This document shows positions 6,264 to 13,640 of a stretch of DNA of 19,212 nt, in pieces. Source of the DNA: Fibrobacter sp. UBA4373 (GTDB lineage Bacteria > Fibrobacterota > Fibrobacteria > Fibrobacterales > Fibrobacteraceae); the NCBI GenBank assembly GCA_002390045.1, contig DGSB01000077.1, forward strand, positions 53,525 through 72,736. Reading direction: 5' to 3'. Numbering within the stretch: the stretch's first letter is position 1; each line of letters begins with the position of its first letter. The notes beneath the pieces were generated by a model. That model saw only the letters and a program-made list of their open reading frames with translations. It was not told where the DNA came from and searched no databases. The position numbers and the translations under genes were made by a program.

Positions 6264-8147
6264 TTAAATCTTTTCGCTGTACTCCACGAGTTTAGTGCGG
6301 TAGTCTAGAAGGTCTTTGAAAAATGTAGGATCTCTAGAGACATCCGTCTCGGAACGGAGTCGAGCACGAATCGTTTTGGTTGCAAATTGGTGTAACTCTA
6401 AACGAAGAGTCATGGTTTCGGCAGTGACAGGTCTTGATTTGAGCTCGTCGCGGATGCGTTCCGCAGTGCGAATCTCTAATTCGGCCAGGGTTTCTAGAAA
6501 CTCTTTTTGTGCTGCATCCGGTTGCCAGGTTTCTTCTCCAAAGGATTCAAGCACTTGGGCTGGTATCGAGGATAAGGAATCGTGCAACCGCATTAAATTA
6601 ATTTGTTTGTATTCCGAATATTCGGCGATGGCTGTACTTAAAATTTCATCGAGAATTTCGGACGAAAGCAGGCTCACTCCGGAGCTTGCAAAATCCAGAT
6701 CGAAGAATACGCTGGCGGGTTCCCAGAGTGCAGACGATGCAATAATCAAATTCACAAAACGCAATTCCATTGAGGGAATCGCACTCCAGGGAACCTGTTC
6801 CTCGGGCACTTGCGGAAGCGATTCCATGTCGCTTTCGCTATGGAATCGGCGTTTTTCTTCTTTGGGCTGGATCCCGATGAAGTTTGCTTCGGTCCCGTAG
6901 CGTTCCGCAATGAGCCGCAGATATTGGTTTTGCAATTCATGATCGCGAACGTTGACGAGAATGCTTTTTAAATGGGTGACAAAAGCGGCACGTTCTTCGA
7001 TAGTATTTGTCGGCGTGATGCGAGACAGGTAATATAACCAGTCTTCGGCTTTGGAAAGTTCTGCGCGGAAATCGTCTGCGGCAGAAGCTCCGTGTTCGTT
7101 TACAAAATTATCCGGGTCGATTTTTTCGCCGTTAGGACGGGAAAGGGCGACGACTTTTGGAACGATACCGGCCGGGAGCACGATTTCGATTGTGCGGAGC
7201 GTCGCTTTGCGGCCTGCTTCGTCTCCGTCGAAAACGAGATAGGCGCTTTTGGTATAACGCGAAAGAATTTCGGCGTGCTTTTCGGTGAGGGCTGTTCCCG
7301 AAACGGCGACGACGTTCTTGACGCCTGCCTGATAGAGGCTAATCATATCGAAATAGCCTTCGACAAGAACGACGGAACCCGCCTTGGGAATTTCGGTTTT
7401 TGCCTTGGAAAGCCCGTAAAGAATTTCGCCCTTTTTGTACAGTGCCGTTTCGGGACTGTTTAGATACTTGGGCTTTTTATCCTTGTCAAGAACACGTCCG
7501 CCAAAGGCGACGACTTTTCCGGAAAGATTCTCGATGGCGAACATGAGGCGGTCGCGAAATTTATCGGCGATTCCGCCGTTTTCACGTTCAACGGCAAGAC
7601 CCGCTTCGACTAGCTGCCTTGGAGAAAATCCATGCTTTGCAGCGTAGCTTAAAAAGCCTTCGCGGCCTTCGGGTGCATAGCCGACTTTGAAAAATCGGCG
7701 AGTCTCTTCGGAGAGGTGTCTTGTCCCGATGTATTCGAGAACCTTTTCGCTTTTCGGGAGCTGCTCGACGAACCAGTCCGCAGCGAGATCGTTCAGCTCG
7801 CGGACGAGGGTGCGTTCTTCGGCAATTTCCGGTGCGACGGGACTTCCTAGTTCGGGCAGGGGAAATCCGGTTGCGTTAGCGACCCATTCCACGGCGGATT
7901 TGAAGTCCATTTTTTCATGTTCCATGACGAACTTGAAAACGTCTCCGCCGGCTCCGCAGGCAAAGCATTTGTAAATGCCCATCTGCGGGTTGATGTTCAT
8001 GGATGGGGAGTGGTCGTTGTGGAATGGGCAACGACAGACGAAACGTCCTGAGCCAGAACGTTTAATCGGTACGAACTGCTGGATGATGTCGGCAATGTTC
8101 GTTTGCTGCTTAAGTTCTTGGATGATTTCGTCTGAATAAAATGCCAT
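6264..8147 (-). CDS. dnaG: DNA primase DnaG
   Basis: Primase synthesises the RNA primers for chromosome replication. With the ATG at 8147 the protein has 627 residues, and the zinc ligands fall at C40, H43, C61 and C64, the same numbers as in the well-studied bacterial primases; this decides the start over a GTG at 8201 that would add 18 residues. The TOPRIM core has EGYFD (263-267) and DGDEAG (307-312), the acidic metal-binding residues. The C-terminal third is less conserved, as is normal for the helicase-binding region. Only a weak ribosome-binding site precedes the ATG. It is the first gene of a dnaG-sufC-sufD series, an unusual partner set: dnaG is more often found with rpsU and rpoD. 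Confidence 0.97.
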   Translation of the reverse strand: MAFYSDEIIQELKQQTNIADIIQQFVPIKRSGSGRFVCRCPFHNDHSPSMNINPQMGIYKCFACGAGGDVFKFVMEHEKMDFKSAVEWVANATGFPLPELGSPVAPEIAEERTLVRELNDLAADWFVEQLPKSEKVLEYIGTRHLSEETRRFFKVGYAPEGREGFLSYAAKHGFSPRQLVEAGLAVERENGGIADKFRDRLMFAIENLSGKVVAFGGRVLDKDKKPKYLNSPETALYKKGEILYGLSKAKTEIPKAGSVVLVEGYFDMISLYQAGVKNVVAVSGTALTEKHAEILSRYTKSAYLVFDGDEAGRKATLRTIEIVLPAGIVPKVVALSRPNGEKIDPDNFVNEHGASAADDFRAELSKAEDWLYYLSRITPTNTIEERAAFVTHLKSILVNVRDHELQNQYLRLIAERYGTEANFIGIQPKEEKRRFHSESDMESLPQVPEEQVPWSAIPSMELRFVNLIIASSALWEPASVFFDLDFASSGVSLLSSEILDEILSTAIAEYSEYKQINLMRLHDSLSSIPAQVLESFGEETWQPDAAQKEFLETLAELEIRTAERIRDELKSRPVTAETMTLRLELHQFATKTIRARLRSETDVSRDPTFFKDLLDYRTKLVEYSEKI

Positions 8148-8193
8148 CGCGCAAAAAATAGAATTTTGCTTGAGAGATACCCGCAGAAAGTTG

Positions 8194-8225
8194 GTTGGCA
8201 CTCCTTTATTTTTTTATTAACTTTA
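8194..8225 (+). promoter_or_regulatory. Possible promoter of the tRNA gene
   Basis: GTTG (8194-8197), 20 bases, then TAACTTTA (8218-8225) is one mismatch in each element from the Bacteroidetes-type TTTG-N19-21-TAnnTTTG. It would start transcription a few bases before the tRNA at 8238. A sigma70 reading is TTGGCA (8195-8200) and TAACTT with 17 bases between. Either reading is weak evidence. Confidence 0.3.
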
Positions 8226-8237
8226 GTGCACCTGAAA

Positions 8238-8311
8238 GGGACTTTAGCTCAATTGGTTAGAGCAGCGGACTCATAACCCGCGGGTTCCGGGTTCAAGTCC
8301 CGGAGGTCCCA
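8238..8311 (+). tRNA. tRNA with CAU anticodon (tRNA-Ile2 or elongator tRNA-Met)
   Basis: A complete 74-base cloverleaf. The acceptor stem pairs 8238-8244 with 8304-8310 (7 bp, one G-U), the D-stem is GCTC/GAGC, the anticodon loop CTCATAA (8270-8276) carries CAU at 8272-8274, the variable loop has 5 bases, and the T-arm is a 5-bp stem with loop TTCAAGT. The discriminator is A; CCA is not encoded. The anticodon stem has an A-C mismatch at its loop-closing pair (8269/8277). CAU can mean Met, or Ile when the C is converted to lysidine by TilS. The body looks to me more like tRNA-Ile2 (TTAGCTCA start, GGTTCAAGTCC T-arm), but the acceptor has A4-U69 rather than C4-G69, so this is unresolved. Confidence 0.93.
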
Positions 8312-8313
8312 CG

Positions 8314-8347
8314 AAATAAGGCTCTCCGATGCGGAGGGCCTTATTTT
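8314..8347. terminator. Strong terminator after the tRNA gene
   Basis: A 15-bp hairpin (8314-8328 with 8332-8346, one G-U pair, ATG loop) starts 3 bases past the tRNA and ends in TTTT on the plus strand. On the minus strand it lies 27 bases past the metS-like stop codon and could also end that transcript. Confidence 0.88.
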
Positions 8348-8373
8348 AATTTATAACGGCTGATAAACGTTGA

Positions 8374-8478
8374 CTACTTCTTTTTGGAAAAAATCTTATA
8401 GAAGCAGAAGACGTTCAGGGAAATGATGGCTACCCAAGAGGCAACCATAAAAATGAGTCCACCGGTTGTGAGTTCCAT
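8374..8478 (-). CDS. MetS-like small subunit of the NSS transporter
   Basis: A 34-residue open reading frame, below the usual gene-calling cut-off. It starts MELTTGGLIFM, has one hydrophobic segment (about residues 7-27) and ends in a basic tail (KIFSKKK). Its ATG shares one base with the stop codon of the NSS transporter gene (TAATG), so it is very probably translated by coupling. Small single-span proteins encoded immediately after NSS transporters are known as the MetS family; in Corynebacterium the MetP/MetS pair imports methionine and alanine. The position, size and topology fit. Function by family and context only. Confidence 0.82.
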   Translation of the reverse strand: MELTTGGLIFMVASWVAIISLNVFCFYKIFSKKK

Positions 8479-10100
8479 TATGCGTCCTCCTCGGATTGTC
8501 CAATGCGGACATTCTTGATTTTAGGATTTCGGCCAGTTGCACGGCCGCTTTTCCAAGCGTACCAAATGGCTACATTCACAAGAAGAGTCAAGAATACGAG
8601 GAATATGCGGAAGCCCTGAATGAAGACCTTTTGCGACAGGGAAATTCCGAAGAATTGTACCATGGCATCGTCGGCGACATGACGGAGCAGCAAAATATCC
8701 AAACCGTCGTGAATGCTCCAAGAAATCAACAATACGACAAGCGCTGCCGGGCAGATGTATTGAATGATGATGCGGAAGACTTTCGGGAGTTTAATGCGGG
8801 CCCCTTCGTTCAGAAGGGCGAAGGCTTCGGATTCATTTGGAACGGTATCCGACTTTTTACGCCCGAGAACAAATGCGAATACGATGGCCTGAATGGTTCC
8901 AAGGAGCACGAGCAGGAAGCTGCCTCCCCAGAAGTCCAGTTCGTCTACAGCTCCCGCGGCAAGACCTGCAATCGCAATGATTCCTCCGATGAAGGAGATG
9001 ACGCCGATGGTAGCGACAGCGCCTTTACGGGTAAACTTCAAGTCGTCTTCGCAGAAACTGATGAGCGGTTGAATAATCGAAATGGCACTGGTGACGCCTG
9101 CGATGAAAAGCATCAGGAACCAAAGGCTCATGAAGGCTCCACCGAATGGAATCTTTCCGAAAACAAGGGGCATGCTTTGGAATGCGAGTCCAAAGGTTCC
9201 GAGCTTTGCGCATTCTTCGATGTTTGCACCGATGACGATAATCGCAAGAGGGATTACGATGGTTCCGCCCAAAATGATTTCGGCAAAACCGTTTGCTGCT
9301 CCAGCAGAAAGCGAAGAAAGAACGATGTCTTCATTGCGCTTTGTGTAGCTTGCGTAGCAGAAAATAATGCCCATGCCGAGACTCATGGTAAAGAATACCT
9401 GGCCCGCAGCGGCAAGCCACATTTGGGGATTGGTCAGGGCGGAAAAATCCGGGTTCCACATGAAGGCAAGGCCATGGCTAATGCCCGGAAGGGTAAGAAC
9501 GCGAATCACAAGGGCGATGCCCATAATGACAAGGATTGGCATGGAAATCTTGTTGACTCGTTCAATGCCTTTGCGTACGCCGAGCGAGATTAACGCCATG
9601 TTGCAGGCGAAAGTCAGTACGAAAAATACAATGGCTGCCGGGATGGAACCGATCTTTTCGTTCAGCGAAATGAAATTCCCAAAGAATTCCGTGATTTTCC
9701 CTGCATGGACCACTTCCATCAACTTGCCGTTGAACGAGTACCAGGTAAAGGCGAGAATCCACGATTCGATAAAGACATAGTAGAAAATAATGAAGAGCGG
9801 GGGAAGAAGGCCGATCGAGCCGAGATATTTGCCCCAAGGCTTCCCGATGATTTTATCGTAGGCTCCCGGAGAGGTTCCGTGGCGGAGAATTCCTGCGTAA
9901 CGGCCTAGCGTCCATTCAATCCACGACAGGGGAATGCCGAGCACGATGAATGCAATGATGTAAGGGATGATAAACGTTCCACCACCGTTTGTGGCGGCTT
10001 GGACTGGAAATCGTAAAAAATTGCCGAGTCCGACAGCGCTGCCAGCAACGGCTAGGACAACGCCTATTTTCGAACCCCAATTTTCGCGCGAAGAATCCAT
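8478..10100 (-). CDS. Sodium-dependent transporter of the NSS (SNF) family, MetP-like
   Basis: A 540-residue membrane protein with about 12 hydrophobic segments. The N-terminus NWGSKIGVVLAVAGSAVGLG (7-26) followed by GNFLRFP is the NSS first helix, with its unwound stretch (GSAVGLGN) where sodium and substrate bind. Bacterial members import amino acids with sodium; the MetS-like gene that follows points to a MetP-type transporter, possibly for methionine or alanine, but the substrate is not readable from sequence. The ATG at 10100 has GAGG nearby upstream. It follows azlD by 37 bases with no terminator in between, so co-transcription with the amino-acid exporter genes is possible. Confidence 0.92.
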   Translation of the reverse strand: MDSSRENWGSKIGVVLAVAGSAVGLGNFLRFPVQAATNGGGTFIIPYIIAFIVLGIPLSWIEWTLGRYAGILRHGTSPGAYDKIIGKPWGKYLGSIGLLPPLFIIFYYVFIESWILAFTWYSFNGKLMEVVHAGKITEFFGNFISLNEKIGSIPAAIVFFVLTFACNMALISLGVRKGIERVNKISMPILVIMGIALVIRVLTLPGISHGLAFMWNPDFSALTNPQMWLAAAGQVFFTMSLGMGIIFCYASYTKRNEDIVLSSLSAGAANGFAEIILGGTIVIPLAIIVIGANIEECAKLGTFGLAFQSMPLVFGKIPFGGAFMSLWFLMLFIAGVTSAISIIQPLISFCEDDLKFTRKGAVATIGVISFIGGIIAIAGLAAGAVDELDFWGGSFLLVLLGTIQAIVFAFVLGRKKSDTVPNESEAFALLNEGARIKLPKVFRIIIQYICPAALVVLLISWSIHDGLDILLLRHVADDAMVQFFGISLSQKVFIQGFRIFLVFLTLLVNVAIWYAWKSGRATGRNPKIKNVRIGQSEEDA

Positions 10101-10137
10101 GGCTACCTCGAGTTAATTTAGGTGTAAAGATATAAAA

Positions 10138-10449
10138 TTAAAGAATCACGCCGTCGACAAAAAGTACCGCAGCGGTGGCTGCACAGGCTACGACGACAAG
10201 ACCTCGTCCGAGAATCGATGCCGTGACGGCGGCGATAAAGGCTGCGATTCCTGAAATCCGGTTGTCGGTCGCAAAGAAAATTGCCGGAACGGTCATGGCC
10301 GCAAGAACGGTGTAAGGAATGTAGGCTAGGAAAGAATTCCAAAATTCACTTTTCAGCTGTTTTTTGAGCAAAACGAACGGAATGGTGCGGACAAGGTAGG
10401 TGACCCCAGCCATGGCAAATAAATAAAGGGCAAAATCGTGCAATTTCAT
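10138..10449 (-). CDS. azlD: Branched-chain amino acid export protein AzlD
   Basis: A 103-residue, highly hydrophobic protein with four membrane segments, the typical AzlD size. The TYLVRTIPF stretch near residue 20 and the PYTVLAAM stretch near 45 are characteristic. AzlD is the small partner of AzlC in exporters of branched-chain amino acids and their analogues (E. coli equivalents YgaZ/YgaH). Its ATG overlaps the azlC stop codon by 3-4 bases (ATGA), typical of coupled subunits of one complex. Confidence 0.88.
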   Translation of the reverse strand: MKLHDFALYLFAMAGVTYLVRTIPFVLLKKQLKSEFWNSFLAYIPYTVLAAMTVPAIFFATDNRISGIAAFIAAVTASILGRGLVVVACAATAAVLFVDGVIL

Positions 10450-11147
10450 GGTTTTGCCTCTTCAGCTTTTTGGATCGGGAAGAATTTTGCACAGATCAGC
10501 GAGGCGACGACTGCACAGATGATAATGGCAAAACCTGTAGAAACGTTTTTCAATAGGGGAATGAAGTTGAACGCGCAACTCAGAGCGATAGAAATCGCGA
10601 CCGCGATGCATGTGGGCAGATGCGCTTTCATCTGCGGAACGACAATGGCTACGAACATTCCATAAAGGGCGACTCCCAAGGCGTTTGTGAGAATGTTCGG
10701 GAGAATTTCGCCGGCGATTGCTCCGCTAAGCGTTCCGAGGGACCATCCCAAATAGGGCAAAACTGTCAAACCGAAAAAGTAAGCCGGAGTGACGCGTTCC
10801 TTGGCGCCGATTGCGAGAGCATAGATTTCGTCGGTAATGCCGATGCTCAAAAAAAGGCGTTTGAAGGTTCCGAAACTGGGAGAAACTTTTTGAGAAAGGG
10901 AAATCGCCATCAGGGAATAACGCAAATTGATAAAAAAGGTCGCGATGACCATTTCGATCAAGGTTCCTGCAGCTTGCATAATCTGAAGCCCTGCGAATTG
11001 ACCCGCGGAAGTCAGATTGGTCATGGAAATAAGAGTCACCAGCGGCCAAGAAAGAATCTTGGATCCTGCGATACCGAAAGAAAATGAAACGGCAAAATAG
11101 CCGATTCCGATGGGAAACCCATCTATGACGCCATTTGAAAATTTCAC
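10446..11147 (-). CDS. azlC: Branched-chain amino acid exporter AzlC
   Basis: A membrane protein of 233 residues when read from the GTG at 11147, close to the usual AzlC length. It opens with the family's conserved first helix (DGFPIGIGYFAVSFSFG, 9-25), and contains the SAGQFAG motif that follows in this family. AzlC with AzlD exports branched-chain amino acids. The open frame extends further upstream, but that part overlaps the end of purF and is not convincing. The GTG lies 24 bases after the purF stop and lacks a clear Shine-Dalgarno, so the exact start is uncertain; translation may depend on purF upstream. Confidence 0.85.
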   Translation of the reverse strand: MKFSNGVIDGFPIGIGYFAVSFSFGIAGSKILSWPLVTLISMTNLTSAGQFAGLQIMQAAGTLIEMVIATFFINLRYSLMAISLSQKVSPSFGTFKRLFLSIGITDEIYALAIGAKERVTPAYFFGLTVLPYLGWSLGTLSGAIAGEILPNILTNALGVALYGMFVAIVVPQMKAHLPTCIAVAISIALSCAFNFIPLLKNVSTGFAIIICAVVASLICAKFFPIQKAEEAKP

Positions 11148-11170
11148 GACGTCAATAATAATAAAAATGC

Positions 11171-12556
11171 TTAGCCGCAGCTGAACTTGCCGGCTTCCTT
11201 GCCAATGTATTCCGGATAAATTCCGTCGAAGCAAGCTGCGCAATAATCGTTAGGCGCTGAAGTACATTCTTTCATACCTTCGATGCTCAAGTAGCCGAGA
11301 CTTTCGACTCCGAGCATTTTGGCGATTTCTTGCGGGCTCATGCTGCTTGCTGCAAGTTCTCCTGCATTCGGAAAATCCATGCCAAAGTAACAGGCGTGTG
11401 CTACCGGAGGCGATGCGATGCGGATATGGACTTCAAGGGCGCCTGCATCGCGGAGCATTTTAGAAAGGATTTTTAAAGTCGTCCCGCGGACAATGGAATC
11501 GTCGACAACGCAGACTTTACGCCCTTTGAGGACCCCTTCGATCGGGTTGAACTTAAGACGGACTTTTTGGGACCGCACGTTTTGAGTCGGGTCGATAAAG
11601 GTTCTGCCGACATAATGGTTGCGCAGAAGCCCGATTTCAAACTTGATGCCGGATTCGCGAGCAAAGCCGAGTGCCGCCGTGGTCGAAGAATCCGGAACAG
11701 GAATGACGATGTCTGCATCGACGGGGCATTCGCGGGCGAGCTGTTTTCCCATTTTGCGCCGGATCTTGTCGCAGCTTTGCTCGAAGATTTTGGAATCCGG
11801 ACGTGCAAAGTAGATGTATTCGAAAATGCAGTGGGCGAGACGATTTTTTTCGGTAAAACTTTCGGATTGAAGTCCTGCCTTGGTTATCGTCAATAGCTCG
11901 CCCGGTTGAATATCCCGAACATAGTTTGCGCCTAAAAGATCGAAGGCGCAGGTTTCGCTAGCGATGCACCAGCTGTTGCCAAGCCTTGCGATGGAAAGGG
12001 GACGGAATGCGAAACCGTCGCGGGCAACGTATAGCGTGTCCTTGGAAAGGATAAGCATGCAGAAGCAACCGGTAAGCTTGGAAAGCGCTTTTTTGATGGC
12101 TTCTTTCAAATTCGGCGCATGAGTCCTGGCGATTTCATGCAAAAAGATTTCGGAATCGGAAGTGGTCTGAAAAATGTGGCCCGCTTCTTCCATTTCGGCG
12201 CGGAGTTCGGCTGCATTTGTCAGATTCCCGTTGTGCGCGATTGCGAGTTGCCCCCATTTGCAACTGACGAGAATCGGTTGGGCGTTGGCGAGAGTGCTGG
12301 ATCCTGTCGTGCTGTAGCGGACATGACCGATTCCGGCAAAGCCTTGCAATTCATCGACATTGTGCTCGCGGAGGAGGGTGGAAACGAGTCCCATCGATTT
12401 GCGGACTCGAACCTTGTCTCCGTTGGAAATGGCAAATCCGGCGCTTTCTTGACCACGATGCTGCAAAGCATAGAGTCCCATACAGACATTGCGGGCGACG
12501 TTTTCACCATTGTATATTCCGATGACGCCGCATTCTTCGTGAAGTTCATCCAACAT
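11171..12556 (-). CDS. purF: Amidophosphoribosyltransferase PurF, iron-sulfur type
   Basis: Catalyses the first committed step of purine synthesis, PRPP plus glutamine to phosphoribosylamine. The 461-residue protein has a short propeptide (residues 1-8) before the catalytic C9 of the Ntn glutaminase domain (CGVIGIYNG), the LQHRGQESAG motif (31-40), and the PRPP loop VVDDSIVRGTT (350-360). Cysteines C243, C389, C439 and C442 lie in the contexts of the four 4Fe-4S ligands of Bacillus subtilis PurF, so this is the Fe-S type that is processed and oxygen-sensitive. The ATG at 12556 is preceded by AGAGG at a good distance. It starts the purF-azlC-azlD-NSS series. Confidence 0.96.
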   Translation of the reverse strand: MLDELHEECGVIGIYNGENVARNVCMGLYALQHRGQESAGFAISNGDKVRVRKSMGLVSTLLREHNVDELQGFAGIGHVRYSTTGSSTLANAQPILVSCKWGQLAIAHNGNLTNAAELRAEMEEAGHIFQTTSDSEIFLHEIARTHAPNLKEAIKKALSKLTGCFCMLILSKDTLYVARDGFAFRPLSIARLGNSWCIASETCAFDLLGANYVRDIQPGELLTITKAGLQSESFTEKNRLAHCIFEYIYFARPDSKIFEQSCDKIRRKMGKQLARECPVDADIVIPVPDSSTTAALGFARESGIKFEIGLLRNHYVGRTFIDPTQNVRSQKVRLKFNPIEGVLKGRKVCVVDDSIVRGTTLKILSKMLRDAGALEVHIRIASPPVAHACYFGMDFPNAGELAASSMSPQEIAKMLGVESLGYLSIEGMKECTSAPNDYCAACFDGIYPEYIGKEAGKFSCG

Positions 12557-12580
12557 GGGGACCTCTCTAGTGATGCCGTT

Positions 12581-12609
12581 AATTTAAAAAGCGCTCTTCG
12601 GTATCACAA
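12581..12609 (-). promoter_or_regulatory. Possible purF promoter
   Basis: On the minus strand TTGTGA (12609-12604) and TAAATT (12586-12581) are 17 bases apart, each 4 of 6 matches to the sigma70 consensus, in the 73-base gap before purF. I saw no purine-riboswitch-like structure and no clear PurR-type palindrome in this gap. The match is moderate only. Confidence 0.28.
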
Positions 12610-12629
12610 TGGATGCGACTTTCGGTTTT

Positions 12630-13631
12630 TTATTTTCTTCCGACAAAATTGTAAAGTAGGTCCCCCTGTTTTTTACAAAAATGTCTTTTTAAGGATTCGT
12701 CGGTGCCGAGCTTTTTCATGTCCACCAAGGCATCGCGGAGCTTTACAAAACGCGTTTCCCCGGCGTCCGCTAGGAGCGCTTCTGTCATTTTTTGAGAATA
12801 CCAGTATAGGCGTTCTGCGGCGGCGCGGTCGTTTTGCTGTACAAAATTTTCCGTTAAATCTTTAAGACTGGGAACAGGACCGTTTGGCCGTGGAAGCCCT
12901 GTGCGCGATCCGTCGATAATCTGAGCGATACCTTCGTTTAACCACAAGGGAACTTTCGCTCGCGTCATCTGATGGACAAAGGCGTGGGTCAGTTCGTGAA
13001 AAAGGATCGGCCGGTAGATTTCGCGAAAGCGCATCAGGTTGGCCGGAAATCGGAGCTTTCCGTCATAGACGGCTCCCACCCAGTCTGGGTGTGGCCCGAT
13101 TCCTTGGAAATCTTCCGTCTGGTACATCACTACGTGAATTCGATCTTCCGGGTAAAATTGAAAAAGGTTCGCGATGGAGTCGTAGGCGACTTCGAGAACG
13201 CTCAGGGCTTCTTGCACTTCGATGGAAGACGCATAGCCTTCAAGCTCTAAGCGAAAATGTCCATAATCTTTTATCCCAAGTTCATCGCGTTCGCGAATCA
13301 AAAGCTTGGATTTTTGGACAAGGTAATCGAAGTCCGGAACTTGGAAATGGCGAGACTCGATATAGGAAATACATTCTTCGTACCGACCCTCTTCAAAGAG
13401 AATCCCTGCATAATGAATTTGCAGATTCGTATCGTTTGGCAGTTCTTTTAAAAGAAATTTCAAATGGCTTTCGGCGCAGCTCCAATGCTTGGATTCGGAA
13501 CAAGCGTTGAATTCGTCAATATGGAGGTTGAATGCATCCACTTCTTTCTTTTTCTGGATAAATTCATGCGCAACGTGGAATGCTGCAATCATTAAAATGA
13601 CGAAAGCGATTACCCCAAGAATCTTTTTCAT
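12630..13631 (-). CDS. Membrane-anchored HExxH metallopeptidase with TPR-like region
   Basis: A 333-residue protein. Residues 5-20 form a hydrophobic signal anchor with a basic start (MKKIL), so the rest probably faces the periplasm. Residues 35-95 look like TPR-type helical pairs (the CAESHLKFLLKELPNDTNL and EGRYEECISY stretches). The catalytic domain has HELTH (212-216) and, 16 residues on, WLNEG with E233 as the third zinc ligand, the gluzincin arrangement of the 'peptidase MA-like' family. Substrate unknown. The ATG at 13631 is preceded by AGGAAG; it follows the UbiA-type gene by 9 bases and is probably co-transcribed with it. It is followed by a 73-base gap before purF. Confidence 0.8.
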   Translation of the reverse strand: MKKILGVIAFVILMIAAFHVAHEFIQKKKEVDAFNLHIDEFNACSESKHWSCAESHLKFLLKELPNDTNLQIHYAGILFEEGRYEECISYIESRHFQVPDFDYLVQKSKLLIRERDELGIKDYGHFRLELEGYASSIEVQEALSVLEVAYDSIANLFQFYPEDRIHVVMYQTEDFQGIGPHPDWVGAVYDGKLRFPANLMRFREIYRPILFHELTHAFVHQMTRAKVPLWLNEGIAQIIDGSRTGLPRPNGPVPSLKDLTENFVQQNDRAAAERLYWYSQKMTEALLADAGETRFVKLRDALVDMKKLGTDESLKRHFCKKQGDLLYNFVGRK

Positions 13632-13640
13632 CTTCGCTTC

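Noticed and set aside
8148..8201. 18-residue N-terminal extension of DnaG from a GTG
   Set aside because: The AGGAG motif is only one base from the GTG, too close, and the zinc-ligand numbering fits known primases only with the ATG at 8147.
8496..9593. 365-codon plus-strand frame opposite the NSS transporter
   Set aside because: Antisense to a membrane protein with clear family motifs; the charged, low-complexity translation is typical of a shadow frame.
11148..11243. Upstream extension of AzlC into purF
   Set aside because: The extra residues are charged and unlike the family, and they overlap the end of purF.
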